Positions 59,040 to 64,000 of a stretch of 64,000 bases of DNA are shown piece after piece. Below the pieces are notes generated by a model. That model saw only the letters and a list, made by a program, of their open reading frames with translations, searched no databases and had not been told where the DNA came from. Position numbers and translations under genes: made by a program. The DNA comes from Magicicada septendecula (Eukaryota > Arthropoda > Insecta > Hemiptera > Cicadidae), in NCBI GenBank assembly GCA_034769895.1, contig CM068370.1:51159454-51223453 (forward strand), given 5' to 3'. The stretch's first letter is position 1; every line of letters begins with the position of its first letter.

Positions 59040-60355
59040 GCAAAATTCTCCCCTCCCCCTTCATCAATAATTTTCATTAATAGAAAATTACCCCCACCCC
59101 TTTCGCCTAACCTCATCATTTATAGATATTTCATCTACGTTTCTACAGAGGATTATTATGAGCTTCTTATCAGGATACTTTATTTATCAAAATTAAGTAC
59201 TGTACTCTTGTTAAAATATAAAACGTTGCAGGTAAACTACCCCTTTCTCTTAACCGATCTTCACCAAAATCAACAGGCCCTGCGTTCTCTATAATTAAAA
59301 AAGGTATACAAAAACGTAGTTGATTCTGTTTGAATTTACAGCAGTTATCGTTCGTCATATAAAAAAAATTACCTTGTTATAACATAAAATGTTGCAGGTA
59401 AACTACCCCTTTCCCTTATCCGATCTTCACCAACACCAATATGTCTTGAGTACTCTACAAATCAGGGTTGTATACAAAAAATTATTTGATTCTGTTTACA
59501 TTTGCAGCTGTTATCGTTTGCAATAAAAAATACCCTTGTTAAAATATAAAACGTTGCAGGTAAACTACCCCTTTCCCTTAACCGATCTTCACCAAAAACA
59601 ATATGTCTTGAGAACTCTACAATTCAGGGTTGTATACAAAAAATTATTTGATTCTGTTTACATTTGCAGCTGTTATCGTTTGCAATAAAAAATACCCTTG
59701 TTAAAATATAAAACGTTGCAGGTAAACTACCCCTTTCCCTCAACCGATCTTCAGCAAAGTCAACAGGCCTTGAGGTCTGTATAATTCAAAAAGGTATGCA
59801 AAAGAGTAGTTGATTCTGTTTGAATTTACGGCAGTTATCGTTCGTCATAGAAAAAATTATCCTTGTTAAAACATAAAATGTTGCTGGTAAACTATCCCAT
59901 TGCCTTAACCGATCTTCACCAAATACAACAGGTCTAGAGAACTCTACAATTAAGGGATGTATGCAAATAACTATTTGATTCTGTTTGAATTTGCGGCTCT
60001 TATCGTTTGCCATAGAAAATACCGTTTTAAAACATAAAACGTTGCTGGTAAACTACCCCTTTCCCTTAACCGATCTTCACCAAAAACAATAGGTCCTGAG
60101 AACTCTACAATTCACGGCTGCATGCAAAAAATTATTTGATTCTGTTTGAATTTGCGGCTGTTATCGTTTGCCATATAAAATACCCTTGTTAAAACATAAA
60201 ACGTTGCTGGTAAACTACCCCTTTCCCATAACCGATCTTCACCTAAAACAATAGGTCTTGAGAACTCTACAATTCAGGGCTGTATGCAAAACCTTATTTG
60301 ATTCTGTTTGAATTTGCGGCTGTTATCGTTTGCCATAGAATATAATTACCCTTGA
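59040..60355 (-). repeat. spacer and ~7 sub-repeats, reversed
   Basis: Sub-repeats read on the minus strand. AACCGATCTTCAC recurs at about 59251, 59419, 59580, 59740, 59909, 60070 and 60230 (period 160-169 bp). The head is missing; a SINE begins at 60358. Confidence 0.88.
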
Positions 60356-60357
60356 TT

Positions 60358-60640
60358 TTTGGAGCGGTCGTGGCGTAGTGGCTAGCGTGTGGCGCTGCTA
60401 CGCTGTCGGCGCGGGTTCAATTCCCGCCGGGGCCATCTGATTTAGATACGACCGTTCCCCCTCGCAAGGCAATGGCAAACCAGCGAGATGTATCCTGCTT
60501 AGTATAAACCTTCCCCAACTATGCCGTTCGGATCCGGCGTTAAACTGTAGGTCCCATATACCTGTGAGCGACTCAGTACCACACGCACCACGGGTATATG
60601 CGGGGAGGGTACAAACCAGTCGAAAGACTGAAGGACTACG
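60358..60640 (+). mobile_element. tRNA-derived SINE
   Basis: Head with a pol III A box (TGGCGTAGTGG, 60371-60381) and B box (GGTTCAATTCC, 60414-60424), 32 bp apart, and an acceptor-like GGGGCC end. The body contains CCGTTCCCCCTCGCAAGG, GGATCCGGCGTTAAACTG and CACCACGGGTATATGC. The tRNA-like part does not fold as a clean tRNA by eye and no anticodon was assigned. The 3' limit near the TIR element at 60642 is uncertain. Confidence 0.72.
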
Positions 60641-60641
60641 A

Positions 60642-61027
60642 CAGTGATATGTGACATATTAGTTTCCTAACCTTGACAATAAAAATTACTCGGGGAAATC
60701 AACATCGTTTGATCATACCTAGATCTCTAGTAGAGTTTCCTCAATTATACAGTTCCATTCTGCCTATCTCAGCAGAGAAAAAGAAGGATTTAAATGACAT
60801 GACACTTTACATTGAAGAACAACATAGGGATTTTTATTTAAACCTTCCTTCCGTTTAGAAATATGTGTTATAATACTGCTTTTTATGAAAATTGGTATAT
60901 TTTGTTGTAATGATTTATTTACTAAATTTTCTTAATTTTTCTGCTTTTTATTTTGTGCATTTCTTCAATGTAAAATTTATGTAATTTTTATTGTAAAGGT
61001 AGGACACTAATATGTCACATATCACTG
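60642..61027. mobile_element. small TIR element, 386 bp
   Basis: 27-bp terminal inverted repeats (60642-60668 and 61001-61027; outer bases CAGTGATATGTGACATAT) with one or two mismatches. Contains a short open frame. Superfamily undetermined; a TA follows the right end. Confidence 0.7.
60673..60858 (+). CDS. C-terminal fragment of an unrecognised repeat-encoded protein
   Basis: An open frame of 61 codons ending in a stop just inside the TIR element: TIKITRGNQHRLIIP, LPISAEKKKDLNDMTLYIE and HRDFYLNLPS. The EKKKDL..Y(I)..-H-FY-NLPS ending resembles the C-terminus of repeat-encoded proteins that I recall from insect genomes, but I cannot name the family. It may be the last exon piece of a transposase now carried by a deletion derivative. 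The ATG is internal to the domain and not a real start. Confidence 0.35.
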   Translation: MTIKITRGNQHRLIIPRSLVEFPQLYSSILPISAEKKKDLNDMTLYIEEQHRDFYLNLPSV

Positions 61028-61689
61028 TATAATATGTAAATAATTGTTTCTTGTTGGAGGCAAAAGCATTTTAACCTTAAATAATGCTAAAATTTTGTTA
61101 TTTTGAGTATCAATCACATACAACGTTACTCCACAGTTAACAAAGTACTTGATATACAACGTTCTTCCACGGAAAATGAAGAAAAATGTAATTATTATTT
61201 TTTAACATGTGTTACAGATGTTAATATTGGTATAAAAGTTAAAATTATGTAATAGTATAATGTATTTAATGTAAATAAATAAAGTTTACATATATATTTT
61301 CCAATATGTTTATTTAATTTACTAGGTACTGAACAATTTACATTTTCATGTACTATGACATTAGTTTGAGGGGGCTCTTCCCGCCTCATGTGTTCATAAC
61401 AAAATATGTGTCATTGTTTTCGCTTGGGTAGTTCTTTCGGAGACGGAACTTTCCTTTCCATGATTTTTACACTTATCTCAGTAATTTCTGAAGAATTGTC
61501 CGGTACGTTAGTTTTAATTTGTCCTTTGTTTGTTTTAATTTTAAGTGTACAGTTTTAGTTGATACAGTTTTATAATTTTATTTTCCAGTATGTTTATTTC
61601 ATTTCCTGAAAAGTTGACACTTTTTATATATGACAGTTGTTTGAGGGGGCTCTTCCCCCCTCATGTGTTGATAGCAAAATGTATATGTC
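61028..61689. other. unassigned, contains inverted partner of 58562-58738
   Basis: 61197-61376 is the inverted copy of 58562-58738. TTTGAGGGGGCTCTTCCC appears at 61363-61382 and 61637-61655. The rest is AT-rich with no gene. Confidence 0.45.
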
Positions 61690-63643
61690 TTTAACAAGGG
61701 TATTTTCTATGGCAAACGATAACAGCCGCAAATTGAAACAGAATCAAATAATGTTTTGCATACAGCCCTGAATTGTAGAGTTCTAAAGAACTATTGTTTT
61801 GTTGAAGATCGGTTAAGAGAAAGGGGTAGTTTACCTGCAACGTTTTACGTTTTAACAAGAGTAAAGTGCTTAATTACTTCCATGTTCCATAAGGAAATGG
61901 AAGTATGGTGATGGCAAAAAAAATCGTGTTCGAGATAATTGCAGATTCTGATTGTACTACCCTCAAAACATGAAAAAAAGTCATTTTTCGAAAAGTGTCT
62001 GTGTGTGTGTCTGTCTGTCTATCTATAGATTTTTTTATGGCAAATGATAACAGCCGCAAATTCAATCAGAATCAAATAATTTTTTGCATACAGTCCTGAA
62101 TTGTAGAGTACTCAAGGCCTATTGTTTTGGGTGAAGATCGGTTAAGGGAAAGGGGTAGTTTACCGGGAACATTGTTTTTTTATCAAGGGTAATTTTTTTC
62201 TATGGCAAACGATAACTGCCGTAAATTCAAACAGAATTAAATACTTTCTTGCACACCTTCATGAATTATAGAGAAATCAAGGCCTGTTGATTTTGGTCAA
62301 GATCGGTTAAGGGAAAGGGGTAGTTTACCAGCAACATTTTATGTTTTAACAACGGTAATTTTCCTAAGACGAACGATAACAGCCGCACATTCAAACAGAA
62401 TCAAATATTTTTTTGCATACGTTCCTGAATTGTAAAGGACTGAAGGCCTTTTGATTTTGGTGAAGATCGGTTAAGGGAAAGGGGTAGTTTACCGGCCACA
62501 TTTTATGTTTTTCAAGAGTAATTGTTTCTATGACGAACGATAACTGCCGCACATTCAAACAGAATCAAATAATGTTTTGCATGCATCCCTGAATTGTAGA
62601 GGATTCAAGACCTATTGATTTTGGTGAAGATCAGTTAAGAGAAAGGGGTAGTTTACCAGCAACATTTTATGTTTTAACAAGGGTAATTTTTTTATGACGA
62701 ACGATAACTGCCGTAAATTCAAACATAATCAAATAATGTTTTGCATACGTACCTAAATTTTAGAGAACGCAAGGCTTGTTGATTTTGGTGAATATCGGTT
62801 AAGGGAAAGGGGTAGTTTACCAGCAACATTTTATTGTAACAAGAGAAATTTTCCTTATGACGAATGATAACTGCCGCACATTCAAACAGAATCAAATATT
62901 TTTTGCACACGTTCCTGAATTGTTAAGTACTCAATGTCTGTTCATTTTGGTGAAGATCAGTTAAGGGAAAGGGGTAGTTTACCAGCAACATTTTATGTTG
63001 TAACAAAAGACATTTTTTCATGACGAACGATAACTGCCGTAAATTCAAACAGAATCAAATAATTTTTTACATATGTGCCTGAGTTGTAGAAGACTCATGC
63101 CTTATTGATTTTGGTGAAGATCGGTTACGGGGAAAGGGTAGTTTACCTGAAACATCTTTTGTTGTAACAAGAGTAAAGTACTTAATTTTGATAAATAAAG
63201 CATCCTGAAAAGATTTCATAATAATCCACTGTAGAAACGTAGATGAAATATCTATAAATAAAAAGGCTAGTTGAAGGGGGTGTGGTAATTTTCTATAAAT
63301 GAAAATTATAGTTGAAGAGGGAGGGGATAATTTTTTATATGTGTACTAAGTTATCGGCAACAAAGTAGTAGTTTGTTGTTAAAATTCCTCCCCGGGCTGT
63401 TTGGCCGTAGTCCAATGTTTTCTGCAAAACCATACGTTTCGGCAGTGCCGTCGACTGCCATCATCAGTGAAAATCGAGTGCGATTACGTGAGGTGGTATA
63501 CGTTAGTGACCACAGTACTGTGGTTAAGGCTGAAGCAGTAAGTAGAAAGAAGTAGTTTCTATGGAAATATTTCATTTCGAAAATGATTTTAAATGTAAAT
63601 CTTAGAACATGGAAGTCATGTATAGTTCTCCATACCGATATTT
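61690..63643 (-). mobile_element. hammerhead-family unit 15 with module M13
   Basis: One leading sub-repeat (61690-61875), then head (61876-62035), about seven sub-repeats (62035-63180), spacer, and module M13 (63340-63643). M13's minus-strand core at 63433-63467 is intact: CUGAUGA, stem II GGCAGU/ACUGCC with loop CGACGGC, GAAACGUAUGG (A where most copies have C after GU). Confidence 0.8.
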
Positions 63644-63654
63644 TATATACAACG

Positions 63655-63900
63655 TTGTTTGAGGGGGCTCTTCATATATCGTTCCTGCCAGGTGGGTCTT
63701 CATATATCGTTCCAGCCAGGCAAGCCTATCTCAATTATGTAATGTTTATTTTCCAAAGTTTTATTATTGTGATTACAGCAATAAAAAGACCGGCAGGACA
63801 CACACACACAAAATTCGCGTTATTTCTGGCCTCACTCATGTTTATTTTCTTATGTTTGCGCGCTTTTTAAATGGAAAGTGCCGAAACCCATTTTAGTTGA
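63655..63900. repeat. CA segment, copy 4
   Basis: Follows module M13. TTTGAGGGGGCTCTTCATA, then the CAGGCAAGCCTATCTCAATT-type start, a six-repeat AC tract (63798-63810) and AAATGGAAAGTGCCGAAACC. A 17-bp phrase (CATATATCGTTCC.GCCAGG) is duplicated at its start. The last 100 bp of the window are unassigned. Confidence 0.75.
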
Positions 63901-64000
63901 GTCGTTCACAAAAGACAAATGGAAAGAAAGAAATCAAGACTTGATTTTAAAAAAGAAAAAAGGACTAGTATAGTATTGACAGGAAAGACTTTGATAACAC

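Noticed and set aside
60361-60440. A functional tRNA gene
   Set aside because: A and B boxes are present, but the anticodon arm and acceptor stem do not fold cleanly and it continues into a SINE body.

Overview
This window looks like a non-coding, transposon-rich piece of a large animal genome, most likely an arthropod and probably an insect. That placement is an inference. It rests on the mix of mariner, Helitron, hAT-like and many non-LTR retrotransposon remnants, long microsatellites, a tRNA-headed SINE, AT-rich DNA with very few coding exons, and a TCAGT-type initiator at the only convincing host exon. Nothing bacterial or plasmid-like was seen.

The dominant structure is one repeat family. 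It fills about 2.4-15.4 kb as a head-to-tail series of units, and returns at 25.2-26.0, 49.5-50.5, 56.0-60.4 and 61.7-63.9 kb. A unit has (i) a head with a short palindrome (ACTTCC..GGAAGT) and a TGTCTG-rich stretch, (ii) a tandem array of ~160-170 bp sub-repeats, (iii) either a CA-microsatellite segment or a GT/GGGG-rich spacer, and (iv) a ~305 bp terminal module. On one strand that module carries a hammerhead-ribozyme-like core: CUGAUGA, a 6-bp stem II, then GAAAC-GUC. Thirteen module copies are present. Six keep the core, and four of those have a fully paired stem II. Three modules lie directly in tandem at 12157-13074. No protein-coding ORF explains the conservation. The layout resembles what is known of Penelope-like elements and small retrozymes, so I read the family as non-autonomous, self-cleaving, head-to-tail retroelements. 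More divergent hammerhead-like motifs (CUGAAGA..GAAAC) occur at 23.6, 27.2, 28.1, 36.1 and 43.6 kb.

Other regions: 0.8-2.4 kb, a mariner nested in a hAT-like MITE; 8.4-9.0 kb, a Helitron tail; 16.4-18.0 kb, two LINE remnants; 18.4-21.4 kb, a 20-unit satellite (151/140 bp) with a 755-bp higher-order duplication; 23.9-25.2 kb, a mariner nested in a LINE 3' end; 29.2-29.7 kb, the first coding exon of a carboxylesterase-like gene (minus strand) in a CpG-rich patch, the only credible host gene; 30.7-49.4 kb, at least nine broken LINE RT fragments plus a mariner foldback, a hAT-like MITE and Helitrons; 52.2-53.1 kb, a Helitron helicase tail; 54.2-55.9 kb, large trinucleotide arrays; 60.4-61.0 kb, a SINE beside a small TIR element.

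The mobile-element genes look dead (frameshifts, stops, truncations). Their order records nested insertion events. Coordinates of repeat boundaries were read by eye and may be off by several bases.
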